NCBI RefSeq assembly: GCF_000379725.1
Contig: NZ_KB903620.1
Coordinates: forward strand, 50,663 to 114,662
Length of the DNA stretch: 64,000 bases
From: Cytophaga aurantiaca DSM 3654
GTDB lineage: Bacteria; Bacteroidota; Bacteroidia; Cytophagales; Cytophagaceae
Direction of reading: 5' to 3'
Shown here piece by piece: positions 1 to 6,948 of this stretch. The stretch's first letter is position 1, and the number at the start of each line of letters is the position of its first letter. A program made the translations under genes and the position numbers. The notes under the pieces were generated by a model. It was not told where the DNA came from and searched no databases. It saw only the letters and a list, made by a program, of their open reading frames with translations.

Positions 1-1
1 C

Positions 2-103
2 AAGCAGTTCAATACTTTTGCCCAAGTTGATCATGTAGAACGAACCTATTTGATTAAAAGCAAAAATTCCCGTAATTCCACACATATTTGTTCAGTTAAA
101 TAA
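2..103 (+). CDS. C-terminal tail of a truncated gene
   Basis: An open frame enters from the left edge and ends at TAA 101-103, giving about 33 residues ending in ICSVK. The following NlpC/P60 gene starts 15 bases after the stop in the same direction, which is the spacing expected within an operon. The fragment is too short to assign to a family, and that it is coding at all is inferred from its open frame and its position. Confidence 0.4.
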   Translation, partial: KQFNTFAQVDHVERTYLIKSKNSRNSTHICSVK

Positions 104-118
104 ATTATTAAGTATCCA

Positions 119-643
119 ATGCGTCACGTACCTACTATATTTCTACTAAGTATTTCTCTGCTTTTAAGCTGCAAAAGCTCTAAAGTTAGCTCATCGAAAG
201 ATGCAGAAAACAAAAAGCAAAAAGAGACTACAAAAGGAAATATACATGAAAGTAGTGAAAAAGCAGATAAAGTAATAAAAGCAGCACGTTCATACATTGG
301 TACCCCATATAAATATGGTGGTACAAGCAGAGCAGGCATGGATTGTTCAGGGTTGATGTTGCTGTGTTTTAAAGAAGTTAATATCGACTTACCGCGAACA
401 TCTATCGAGCAAAGTAATGTAGGTACATCTATCAAATATGCAGATCTTCGGCCAGGCGACCTGGTATTTTTTACAGATAAAAAGGGCAACTCCAAAGTTG
501 TGCATGCTGGTCTGGTAAGCAAAGTAAACGGACCACGGGATGTAAAATTCATTCACTCTTCTACCAAACTGGGTGTTGTTGAAAGCGATTTGTATGTTAG
601 CTATTATGAAAGCATTCTGGTAAAAGCGCGGCGAGTATTGTAA
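119..643 (+). CDS. NlpC/P60 (C40) peptidoglycan endopeptidase, lipoprotein
   Basis: The protein has 174 residues. The N-terminus is a lipoprotein signal with a lipobox ending at Cys18 (LLSC), followed by a Lys/Ser/Glu-rich linker to about residue 50 and then a C40 domain to the end. The catalytic Cys is in GMDCSGLM (Cys76), the catalytic His in VVHAGL (His129), and the third polar residue is His146 in FIHSST. The set fits a cysteine peptidase that cleaves peptide stems in peptidoglycan, anchored to a membrane facing the periplasm. The size is normal for the single-domain Spr/NlpC type. It starts 15 bases after the preceding stop, so it is probably the distal gene of an operon. The family is secure; the exact bond cleaved is not known. 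Confidence 0.9.
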   Translation: MRHVPTIFLLSISLLLSCKSSKVSSSKDAENKKQKETTKGNIHESSEKADKVIKAARSYIGTPYKYGGTSRAGMDCSGLMLLCFKEVNIDLPRTSIEQSNVGTSIKYADLRPGDLVFFTDKKGNSKVVHAGLVSKVNGPRDVKFIHSSTKLGVVESDLYVSYYESILVKARRVL

Positions 644-666
644 ATCAAAATAATCCGATACCTTTG
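638..666 (+). promoter_or_regulatory. Bacteroidota-type promoter for tRNA-Ala
   Basis: TACCTTTG at 659-666 matches the Bacteroidota -7 consensus TAnnTTTG exactly. A TTG at 638-640 lies 18 bases upstream as a -33 element. The tRNA begins 10 bases after the -7 element. The -33 element overlaps the end of the preceding gene. Confidence 0.6.
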
Positions 667-675
667 CCTTATCAT

Positions 676-749
676 GGGGGATTAGCTCAGTTGGCTAGAG
701 CGATTGGCTGGCAGTCAATAGGTCATCGGTTCGAATCCGATATTCTCCA
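676..749 (+). tRNA. tRNA-Ala (anticodon GGC)
   Basis: The cloverleaf folds fully. The acceptor is GGGGGAT (676-682) paired with ATTCTCC (742-748). The D arm is 685-701. The anticodon stem is ATTGG/TCAAT around the loop CTGGCAG (708-714), giving anticodon GGC at 710-712. The T arm is ATCGG-TTCGAAT-CCGAT (725-741). The third acceptor pair is G3:U70, the identity element read by alanyl-tRNA synthetase, and the discriminator is A749. CCA is not encoded, so it must be added after transcription. Confidence 0.95.
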
Positions 750-757
750 CTAAAATG

Positions 758-780
758 CCTTATGTTTGCGATAAGGTCTT
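758..780 (+). terminator. Hairpin after tRNA-Ala
   Basis: CCTTAT (758-763) and ATAAGG (771-776) form a 6-bp stem with a 7-base loop, followed by a pyrimidine-rich TCTT. It lies 9 bases after the tRNA, the right place for a terminator, but the stem is short and the T tract poor. Confidence 0.35.
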
Positions 781-795
781 CTTATTTCCCCCTTC

Positions 796-826
796 ACGGA
801 TGCTGAATATTCAGGTCATCCGTTTT
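796..826 (+). terminator. Second hairpin after tRNA-Ala, with T tract
   Basis: ACGGATG (796-802) pairs with CATCCGT (817-823) and is followed by TTTT. The loop itself contains the self-complementary CTGAATATTCAG (803-814), so a longer structure is possible. It is a better terminator candidate than the hairpin at 758. Confidence 0.5.
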
Positions 827-1044
827 ATTAAATCTCAGTCTGCTTGCGGGACCGAAGCCATTGATACTTCTTTTGGATTTTAGTCACAATTCCAAGATTC
901 TATAAATTGTATTGCAAAAGTAATTTGGGGATTAATGTTTATAATATATGTGTATTATATAGAAATTATTTTCTACTTTTAGTACATTGGTTTGTGTAAA
1001 CTCACCCTACTAACAGGATTTGTATTGTTTTATAAACACTTTTC

Positions 1045-2478
1045 ATGTCGAAGCTTAAAAACATCATTAAACAGCTGTCCACCAAGGATTATACAGCAAT
1101 CTACGACTCTCTAATAAACAGCAATGCCGAAAAATCTGCATATTTATTAAAGTTCATGCGCGAGAAACAACTTTCTGACACGCGCATCATGGAAGAGTTG
1201 GAAGTTAATAATAATGCTTACTATACGCTTAGATCGCGCTTGAACCAGAAGATTGAAGAATATCTGCTTCAGGAAATGGAAAGTCCGAGAACTTCTTTGA
1301 TTAAAAAAGTTGCTACTGTACACGACATTATTTTTACAAAAAAACGTGCCATTGCAATTGCATCTCTTAAGAAATTGGAGAAAGAACTTCTTGATTATGA
1401 TTTATCAAATGAACTAACAATTATTTATAAAACATTAAAAAAATTATTAATCAATACCCCTGAAGATCATTTCAGTTACTCACAACAATACAACAGACAC
1501 GTTGCATACATGCTTGCTTTAGACAAGGCTGAAGACATGTTGGGCAATTACTTCAAAAAATACGGGGAGTATTTCCTTACCGGAAGCGAAACAGATAAGC
1601 TAGGTTTAGAATTGTTGCAAGGCGAAATGAATAACATCGCCAACTTATATCAATCACACCGTCTGTTTGTTTTTCAATCGTTCATTAATATTTTCCATGA
1701 ATTAAAAATTGAAAAGGTTGCGAAGCCTGAAATGGAGCAAACGTTTGAATCCATACAAGCAATTTTTGATCAGTACTATTTAGATGCAATTTATTATCAT
1801 TTGATCTTAGTACTGGATTATTTAAAAGTTGAATACTACGCACTGGTTAATAATACTCAGGTTCTAAATAAAGCAATAGACGACATCACAGAATCAATCC
1901 CTGTATTTGTATCTAATTATTCCTTGTATACATTCTCACCAGGTATTTTACTTGCAAAGCAAAAACATTACTTAGCTGAACGTACCGAGAAAATGATGTA
2001 TGGAGATGCGAAAGAATTGTTTGAGGATTACGAAACGAATAAATTAAATCTTCCTGAATTTATTCTTTATATCAACTACAGAGTTACTGCTTGTTTCTTT
2101 GCTGAAAAATATGAAGAAGCTGCTAAATTTTTAAATAGCTTATTGAATGAGACTTCAATAAAAAAATATCCGAATACCCTTCTTGAAATAAAATTGTTTT
2201 TGGCATTGCAGTATGCGTTGGTTAAAGAACACGATCTGTTCAATCAACTTGTGAACAGCATACAGCGCCAAATAAGACTTCTGGGAAAAGATGATTGTCC
2301 GCATGCAGTACTTATTATAAAAATATGCAAGACGGCTTTAAATGAAGGTAAGAAAGGCAAAAAAGCTAAACTAAGTCAACTTGTAGAAAAACTTAATTTA
2401 GCTTTGCCAACGTATTATTCTCCGTTCAATTACATTCCTCTTAACGAGCAATTCATTAACAGACTTTCAGAGATATAA
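1045..2478 (+). CDS. Conserved hypothetical helical protein
   Basis: The protein has 477 residues, with no signal peptide, no membrane segment and no catalytic motif that I recognise. The composition (Leu, Lys, Glu, Asn, Tyr; no long Gly/Pro stretches) and spaced aromatic-alanine pairs such as FAEKYEEAAKFLNSLL suggest an all-helical, TPR-like cytoplasmic scaffold. The N-terminal 60 residues include a segment (DTRIMEELEVNNNAYYTLRSR) that resembles a helix-turn-helix, but this is only an impression. It converges with the response regulator at 2481 with a gap of two bases. The start at the ATG at 1045 is the only good choice. Function unknown; it may be a regulator or assembly partner. Confidence 0.75.
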   Translation: MSKLKNIIKQLSTKDYTAIYDSLINSNAEKSAYLLKFMREKQLSDTRIMEELEVNNNAYYTLRSRLNQKIEEYLLQEMESPRTSLIKKVATVHDIIFTKKRAIAIASLKKLEKELLDYDLSNELTIIYKTLKKLLINTPEDHFSYSQQYNRHVAYMLALDKAEDMLGNYFKKYGEYFLTGSETDKLGLELLQGEMNNIANLYQSHRLFVFQSFINIFHELKIEKVAKPEMEQTFESIQAIFDQYYLDAIYYHLILVLDYLKVEYYALVNNTQVLNKAIDDITESIPVFVSNYSLYTFSPGILLAKQKHYLAERTEKMMYGDAKELFEDYETNKLNLPEFILYINYRVTACFFAEKYEEAAKFLNSLLNETSIKKYPNTLLEIKLFLALQYALVKEHDLFNQLVNSIQRQIRLLGKDDCPHAVLIIKICKTALNEGKKGKKAKLSQLVEKLNLALPTYYSPFNYIPLNEQFINRLSEI

Positions 2479-2480
2479 GA

Positions 2481-2906
2481 TTATATTTTTCTTAGGTTGT
2501 CTAATGTCAACGGCTTATTGATGTATTTAACAATGTGCTTATTTTTCTTTGCTTTCATTAGATCCTGAGGATTCAATGAAGACGTAAGCATAATTACATT
2601 ACATTGATTTTTAATCAAATCAGACATTCTTTCAAATTCTTCCAGGAATTGAAACCCATCCATTAATGGCATGTCTATGTCAAGGAAAATAAGATCGGGC
2701 AAATAAAGTTCCAGTGATCCTTTAGCTAGTTTTTCAATATTCTTTAAAAATTCTATTGCACTTCTTGCGCCCGAATGCACAAAAATGTGAGTACATATTC
2801 CCGCTGCTTCAATCATTTTCTGATTAATAAGATTGTCAATCTCATTGTCATCAACCAACATGATTGAATGATATTTTGTATCCACTACAGTTTCGGTATT
2901 TTTCAT
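2481..2906 (-). CDS. Single-domain response regulator (REC only)
   Basis: The 141 residues are one receiver domain. The acidic pocket is Asp19-Asp20 (LVDDNE), the phospho-acceptor is Asp76 (FLDIDMP), the switch Thr is Thr108 (MLTSS) and the conserved Lys is Lys131 (INKPL), so it should be phosphorylatable. No DNA-binding or enzymatic output domain follows, so it must act by protein contact, as CheY-like or phosphorelay shuttle proteins do. A long acidic loop (about residues 58-70) before the Asp76 strand is typical of the Rcp1-like branch that is abundant in Bacteroidota. No histidine kinase is nearby. Its own promoter element lies at 2927-2934. Confidence 0.9.
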   Translation of the reverse strand: MKNTETVVDTKYHSIMLVDDNEIDNLINQKMIEAAGICTHIFVHSGARSAIEFLKNIEKLAKGSLELYLPDLIFLDIDMPLMDGFQFLEEFERMSDLIKNQCNVIMLTSSLNPQDLMKAKKNKHIVKYINKPLTLDNLRKI

Positions 2907-2926
2907 ATATAAAAAAGTTAAGTAAC

Positions 2927-2934
2927 CAAATGTA
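2927..2934 (-). promoter_or_regulatory. -7 element for the response regulator
   Basis: Read on the minus strand this is TACATTTG, an exact TAnnTTTG match, 20 bases upstream of the start codon. No TTG was found at the -33 distance. Confidence 0.45.
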
Positions 2935-2973
2935 AATAAATATTATTAAAATTTATTGAATCATGCTAATAAA

Positions 2974-4518
2974 TTAAAGGTCAAATTTTATCCCTTGAGC
3001 CAAAGGTAAAGTGGCTCCATAATTAATTGTATTTGTTTGTCTTCGCATATAAGCTTTCCAACTATCTGAGCCTGACTCCCTACCTCCGCCTGTTTCTTTT
3101 TCGCCTCCAAATGCTCCTCCAATCTCTGCTCCGGAGGTTCCAATGTTTACATTTGCAATTCCGCAATCAGAACCTCTATTAGATAAGAACCGTTCCATTT
3201 GCTGCATATCATTTGTAAAGATTGCAGATGATAAGCCTTGCCGCACGTTATTGTTTAGTTGAATGGCAACATCAACACTTCCTGAATACTTTGATACGTA
3301 TAAGATCGGAGCAAAGGTTTCTTCTTGTAATGAAGGCAGCGAAGGTTGTGCCTCTAATAAGGTTGGCATAACATATGTTCCACCATCTAATCCAACAGGC
3401 TTTAGTCTCTTACCTCCTGCCAACAGAACTGCCCCTTCCGCCAGCGCTATTTTTATCCGCTGTTCATACAGCTCAACAGCGCTGTTATCTATTAATGGCC
3501 CAACCAATACACCTTTCTCTAAGGGGTTGCCTACCACTAACTGTCCATATAGGTGTTTTAATTTTTCTACGATGGCGTTGTAAATCGTTTCATGAACAAT
3601 CAATCGTCGCGTAGTCGTACAACGCTGCCCTGCTGTGCCTACTGCTCCAAAAATAATTGCACGGACGGCCATTTCTATATTCGCATTTTCAGTGACAATG
3701 ATTGCATTGTTGCCACCTAACTCTAACAATACTTTCCCTAAACGACCTGCTACAACCTGGTTTACTTTCTTACCCATTGCTACAGATCCTGTTGCAGAGA
3801 CCAACGCAATACGTTCATCTTCGGCAAGCCAGCTGCCTTGCTCTGCACCGCCATGATATAACGTGAAAATTCCTGAAGGAAGATTATTTTTCTTAAGAAC
3901 TTTTGAAACAATGTACTGACAGGCAATGGCAGACAATGGTGCTTTCTCAGAAGGTTTCCAGATGCTCACGTTGCCACACACGGCAGCAATGATTGCATTC
4001 CACGACCATACTGCAGCAGGAAAATTAAATGCAGAGATAATACCGATGACACCTAATGGATGATATTGTTCATACATACGGTGATCAGGCCTTTCTGAAT
4101 GCATGGTCAAGCCGTACAATTGTCTTGAAAGTCCGACTGCAAAATCACATATATCTATTATTTCCTGAGCCTCTCCTAATCCTTCCTGCAAGAGCTTTCC
4201 CGTCTCAATTGAGATCAATGCTCCAAGATCTTCCTTGTCTTCCCTGAATGCTTCGCCTATCTGTCTAATGATCTCTCCGCGTTGTGGCGCAGGCATGGCC
4301 GACCAAATCACATATGCCTGTTGCGCTTCTTCTATTAATTTATTGTACGCATCCTTGTTTGCAACCTCAATATCAGCAAGGCGCTCTCCATTAATGGGAG
4401 AATGTTTAGAAAAAATCTTTTCTCCCGACAAAGATCCCGATGCCGACATTCCTGAAGGATTTCGATCTGCCAATTGAAATTTGTGACTGATTTTTTTTAT
4501 TAATTCCTGCTGATTCAT
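2974..4518 (-). CDS. amaB: ALDH7-type aldehyde dehydrogenase (aminoadipate semialdehyde / piperideine-6-carboxylate dehydrogenase)
   Basis: A 514-residue NAD-dependent aldehyde dehydrogenase of full length. The catalytic Cys is Cys300 in AGQRCTTTRR, the general base is Glu266 in LLELGGNN, the oxyanion Asn is Asn165 in SAFNFPAA and the cofactor Lys is Lys188 in WKPSEK. The GQRCTTTRR form of the active-site motif is characteristic of the ALDH7 (antiquitin) family, which oxidises alpha-aminoadipate semialdehyde, in equilibrium with piperideine-6-carboxylate, in lysine breakdown. No other lysine-catabolic gene is in the window, so the substrate is inferred from the family. The gene stands alone, with the degQ terminator immediately upstream of it. 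The symbol follows common annotation of this family and is less certain than the fold. Confidence 0.85.
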   Translation of the reverse strand: MNQQELIKKISHKFQLADRNPSGMSASGSLSGEKIFSKHSPINGERLADIEVANKDAYNKLIEEAQQAYVIWSAMPAPQRGEIIRQIGEAFREDKEDLGALISIETGKLLQEGLGEAQEIIDICDFAVGLSRQLYGLTMHSERPDHRMYEQYHPLGVIGIISAFNFPAAVWSWNAIIAAVCGNVSIWKPSEKAPLSAIACQYIVSKVLKKNNLPSGIFTLYHGGAEQGSWLAEDERIALVSATGSVAMGKKVNQVVAGRLGKVLLELGGNNAIIVTENANIEMAVRAIIFGAVGTAGQRCTTTRRLIVHETIYNAIVEKLKHLYGQLVVGNPLEKGVLVGPLIDNSAVELYEQRIKIALAEGAVLLAGGKRLKPVGLDGGTYVMPTLLEAQPSLPSLQEETFAPILYVSKYSGSVDVAIQLNNNVRQGLSSAIFTNDMQQMERFLSNRGSDCGIANVNIGTSGAEIGGAFGGEKETGGGRESGSDSWKAYMRRQTNTINYGATLPLAQGIKFDL

Positions 4519-4540
4519 TTTTGATTATACGTTTTAACAC

Positions 4541-4569
4541 AAAAAAAGTGTCCTGCGAACACTTTTTTT
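4541..4569 (-). terminator. Terminator of the HtrA/DegQ gene
   Basis: AAAAAAAGTGT (4541-4551) and ACACTTTTTTT (4559-4569) form a perfect 11-bp stem with a 7-base loop. On the minus strand it lies 31 bases after the protease stop codon and ends in a T tract. Confidence 0.8.
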
Positions 4570-4599
4570 ATTTTGCCTTACTATTATATAATTAGTTTA

Positions 4600-6075
4600 T
4601 TACCAACCAATTCCATAGAATTCCTTCTTTCCATTCGGATAAATTCCTTCCATCAAAATTCCACCATTGGTTGTTTCTTCCAAAATCCGGATAACATCTT
4701 CCGGTGAACTTACTGGTTTTTTATCGATCGATGTAATAATGAATCCTTCGCGTACACCAGCCTCCTTTAACTTACCGCTGAATATTTTTGCAACTTTTGC
4801 TCCGCCCGATATTTCAAGCACACTCATTTCTCCACCTGATACCGGCTGTAGATCTGCACCCAGCTTCGTTTTAACAGAATTGTCGCCTTTCGGTACAATT
4901 GCCATATCACCCAACTTGTTTTTCAAAACAACATTGGCCTCGCCTGTTGTACCCTTACGTATATAGCGAACTTTCAATTTATCCCCAGGTCTGTATCTAG
5001 CCACAACTTCCTGCAACTGGGTAGTAGCTCCGATATTGATGTCGTTTATTTTAGTAATGATATCGCCTTCTTTTATTCCGCCTAGATCTGCTGCACTACC
5101 CTGATTAACGCCGCTTACATATACGCCTGTTATAAAGTCAAGTGATTTCTCTTTAGCTAATGTTGTTGTCATATCCTGAATTACCACGCCAAGTAAGCCG
5201 CGCTGCACCTGACCGTAATTCATAATATCATCAATTACTTTTTTAACCAATGCAACCGGTACCGCAAATGAATACCCTGCATACGCTCCAGTAGGACTCG
5301 CAATCGCCGTGTTGATTCCAATCAATTCTCCTCTCAAATTAACCAATGCACCTCCGCTATTGCCGGGGTTTACCACAGCATCTGTCTGAAGAAACGATTC
5401 TATCGCCATATTATCTTTATCTCTCAATAAATTAATACTTCTTGTTTTGGCACTGATGATACCGGCCGTTACAGTAGATGTTAAGTTGAATGGATTTCCA
5501 ACTGCAAGTACCCATTCACCAACACGTACATTATCTGAGTTGCCATAGGTTATATACGGAAGATTTTCTCCTTCAATTTTTATTAACGCTAAATCCGTTG
5601 TAGGGTCTGTGCCTATTAGCTTTGCATCGTATGTTCTTTTATCGTTTAATACAACCTGAATTTTTGAAGCTTTTTCTACAACGTGATTGTTTGTAACGAT
5701 GTAACCACCTGCAGTAACAATTACACCTGAGCCTGAAGCCTCGCGCGGTTGATTGTAATTTTCATATGGATCGCCGTAATAGTATCTAAACAATTCTTCA
5801 TCACGCGTATTTGGCCGGGTTGTTTCAGGCATATAGGTTGTCTTGATATGCACAACAGCGGGAGTTGTTAACTCTGCTGCATAAATAAAATTCAAACCTG
5901 CCGGAACACTTAAGCCAGCTGTGTCTGAAAAGTTAGCAAACGTTGCACGTTGCTGCATCGACTCTATTGTTGTAAACTCATTTGACTTTACAAAATAATG
6001 ATATCCTGTCAAAGCTGTAATTCCTCCAAAAATGGAAGCTATTACGACCAATATGCCTATTTTCTTAATGTTCAT
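4600..6075 (-). CDS. degQ: HtrA/DegQ family periplasmic serine protease
   Basis: A 491-residue Do-type protease. Residues 5-28 form a signal anchor; the trypsin-like domain follows with the triad His131 (TNNHVVE), Asp161 (TDLALIKI) and Ser240 (NPGNSGGALV). Two PDZ domains follow at about 285-390 and 410-490. Such proteases degrade or refold misfolded envelope proteins and assemble as trimers or larger cages. All catalytic residues are intact. A Tyr/Asn-rich stretch (residues 95-110, RYYYGDPYENYNQ) between the start of the protease domain and the catalytic His is in the LA-loop region, which varies between DegP, DegQ and DegS. The gene is monocistronic, with its own terminator at 4541-4569. 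The symbol is given by family; degP is an equal alternative. Confidence 0.9.
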   Translation of the reverse strand: MNIKKIGILVVIASIFGGITALTGYHYFVKSNEFTTIESMQQRATFANFSDTAGLSVPAGLNFIYAAELTTPAVVHIKTTYMPETTRPNTRDEELFRYYYGDPYENYNQPREASGSGVIVTAGGYIVTNNHVVEKASKIQVVLNDKRTYDAKLIGTDPTTDLALIKIEGENLPYITYGNSDNVRVGEWVLAVGNPFNLTSTVTAGIISAKTRSINLLRDKDNMAIESFLQTDAVVNPGNSGGALVNLRGELIGINTAIASPTGAYAGYSFAVPVALVKKVIDDIMNYGQVQRGLLGVVIQDMTTTLAKEKSLDFITGVYVSGVNQGSAADLGGIKEGDIITKINDINIGATTQLQEVVARYRPGDKLKVRYIRKGTTGEANVVLKNKLGDMAIVPKGDNSVKTKLGADLQPVSGGEMSVLEISGGAKVAKIFSGKLKEAGVREGFIITSIDKKPVSSPEDVIRILEETTNGGILMEGIYPNGKKEFYGIGW

Positions 6076-6300
6076 GGTATTTCTCGGGCTAATAACTATT
6101 AGGTATGTTAAAGTTATAAATTGTTGAAGAATATTCCTTTCTTCTTAGATTATTTAAACGATTAAGCTGATTCTTTATTTTAAATACTCCCTATTCCGCT
6201 TCGTTTACATCAGCTCTTAAGCATAAATTTGTCCATTTGGTTTTTTTTATAATTAAATGAACTCATACTGAATAAGATGAGAAATATTTGCTTGAAGCTG

Positions 6301-6331
6301 TTGCAAAATAGAAAACAAACTCTTAATATTG
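6301..6331 (+). promoter_or_regulatory. Probable promoter for tRNA-Asn
   Basis: TAATATTG at 6324-6331 matches TAnnTTTG at all but one base, with a TTG at 6301-6303, 20 bases upstream. The tRNA begins 21 bases after the -7 element. The upstream TAAATTTG at 6224-6231 is an exact match but further away. Confidence 0.45.
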
Positions 6332-6351
6332 CATTCCCAATTCGGAGACAC

Positions 6352-6425
6352 TCCTCCTTAGCTCAGCTGGTTAGAGCACATGACTGTTAATCATGGGGTC
6401 CTTGGTTCGAGCCCAAGAGGGGGAG
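6352..6425 (+). tRNA. tRNA-Asn (anticodon GTT)
   Basis: The acceptor TCCTCCT (6352-6358) pairs with AGGGGGA (6418-6424), with one T·G wobble at pair 4. The D arm is GCTC...GAGC. The anticodon stem CATGA/TCATG encloses a loop with anticodon GTT. The T arm is CTTGG-TTCGAGC-CCAAG. The discriminator is G6425, normal for bacterial tRNA-Asn. CCA is not encoded. The anticodon arm onward (6380-6427) is partly repeated at 6752-6823. Confidence 0.95.
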
Positions 6426-6431
6426 CACACT

Positions 6432-6462
6432 AAAGCCTTTAGAAATTCTAAAGGCTTTTTTT
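6432..6462 (+). terminator. Terminator after tRNA-Asn
   Basis: AAAGCCTTTAG (6432-6442) pairs with CTAAAGGCTTT (6448-6458) around a 5-base loop, followed by a long T tract. It separates the tRNA from the GIY-YIG gene, whose ATG lies only 17 bases after the stem. Confidence 0.85.
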
Positions 6463-6474
6463 ATTTTATTTTTT

Positions 6475-6762
6475 ATGGATACTGTATATACACTCTATTC
6501 TTCCAAACTTGATAAATTCTACATCGGTCAAACGACAGACATAAATAAGCGATTACTTCAGCACAATGACCCAGATAGTTCTTATTCTACTAAAGGAGGT
6601 CAGCCGTGGGAAATCTTTTTAACTATGCATTGTAATTCTATTGCCCATGCCATGAAACTTGAACGACATATCAAAAATATGAAAAGCAAAAAGTTTATTA
6701 TGGACTTGAAAAAATATCCTGAATTACTTGAACGTACCGTACAACGTTTTAATGACTGTTAA
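6475..6762 (+). CDS. Small GIY-YIG nuclease-domain protein
   Basis: The protein has 95 residues. The GIY-YIG core is visible as VYTLYSSKLDKFYIGQT (the V/GIY-like strand, then YIG), with the conserved Arg in NKRLLQHN and a Glu in MKLERHIK. Single-domain proteins of this size are abundant in Bacteroidota and are often labelled UvrC-like or UPF0213-like; what they cleave is unknown. The gene lies between tRNA-Asn and a partial copy of the same tRNA's 3' part. Its last codons (Asn-Asp-Cys-stop) are the copied anticodon-arm sequence, so the reading frame ends inside tRNA-derived DNA. The ATG directly follows a terminator, and I see no promoter match, so expression is unclear. It may be a mobile or homing-type passenger. 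Confidence 0.8.
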   Translation: MDTVYTLYSSKLDKFYIGQTTDINKRLLQHNDPDSSYSTKGGQPWEIFLTMHCNSIAHAMKLERHIKNMKSKKFIMDLKKYPELLERTVQRFNDC

Positions 6763-6823
6763 TCATGTCCCGACCCCGATAGCTATCGGGGTCGGGATTG
6801 GTTCGAGCCCAAGAGGGGGAGCA
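6752..6823 (+). repeat. Partial second copy of tRNA-Asn 3' part, split by a palindrome
   Basis: Positions 6752-6767 are identical to 6380-6395 of tRNA-Asn (16 bases, anticodon arm), and 6798-6823 are identical to 6402-6427 (26 bases, T arm, acceptor 3' strand and three trailing bases). Between them, the six bases GGGTCC of the true tRNA are replaced by a 30-bp palindrome. No 5' half is present, so it cannot fold as a tRNA. The arrangement looks like the distal duplicate left by insertion at a tRNA 3' end or by unequal recombination between tandem tRNAs. Confidence 0.9.
6768..6797. repeat. Perfect 30-bp palindrome
   Basis: TCCCGACCCCGATAG is followed directly by its exact reverse complement. 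The GC content is far higher than the surroundings. It sits at the position of the variable loop/T-stem junction of the tRNA-Asn fragment. It could be a dispersed REP-like element; no other copy is seen in this window. Confidence 0.9.
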
Positions 6824-6858
6824 AAAAGGTTACTAAGCAATTAGTAACCTTTTTTATT
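6823..6858 (+). terminator. Terminator after the tRNA-Asn fragment
   Basis: AAAAAGGTTACTAA (6823-6836) pairs with TTAGTAACCTTTTT (6841-6854) around a GCAA loop and runs into a T tract. It may be the original tRNA-Asn terminator, displaced by the insertion. Confidence 0.8.
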
Positions 6859-6948
6859 TTAAGCTTCTTCTGAAATGAAGTTTACTTTTGAAATACATTT
6901 AAAGCAAATTGCAATGGATTGCTTACGAGAACAAGGTATAACTCCTTA

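Larger units (their letters stand above)
644..1044. other. Intergenic stretch with tRNA-Ala and two hairpins
   Basis: This 401-base gap holds the tRNA-Ala promoter, the tRNA itself, and two hairpins at 758-776 and 796-823. From about 830 to 1044 it is AT-rich non-coding DNA. It probably contains the promoter of the gene at 1045, but no exact TAnnTTTG copy at a suitable distance was found. Confidence 0.7.
6076..6474. other. Intergenic stretch with tRNA-Asn and its terminator
   Basis: This 399-base gap holds the degQ upstream region (to about 6150), an AT-rich stretch with promoter-like elements (TAAATTTG at 6224-6231 and the nearer set at 6301-6331), tRNA-Asn at 6352-6425 and a terminator at 6432. 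No protein gene was found. Confidence 0.7.

Noticed and set aside
6089-6102. CTAATA/TATTAG inverted repeat just upstream of degQ
   Set aside because: Short AT-only arms with a two-base spacer are expected by chance in this AT-rich leader.
6224-6231. Exact TAAATTTG promoter element in the gap before tRNA-Asn
   Set aside because: More than 120 bases from the tRNA with no gene between; the closer element at 6301-6331 is the better candidate.
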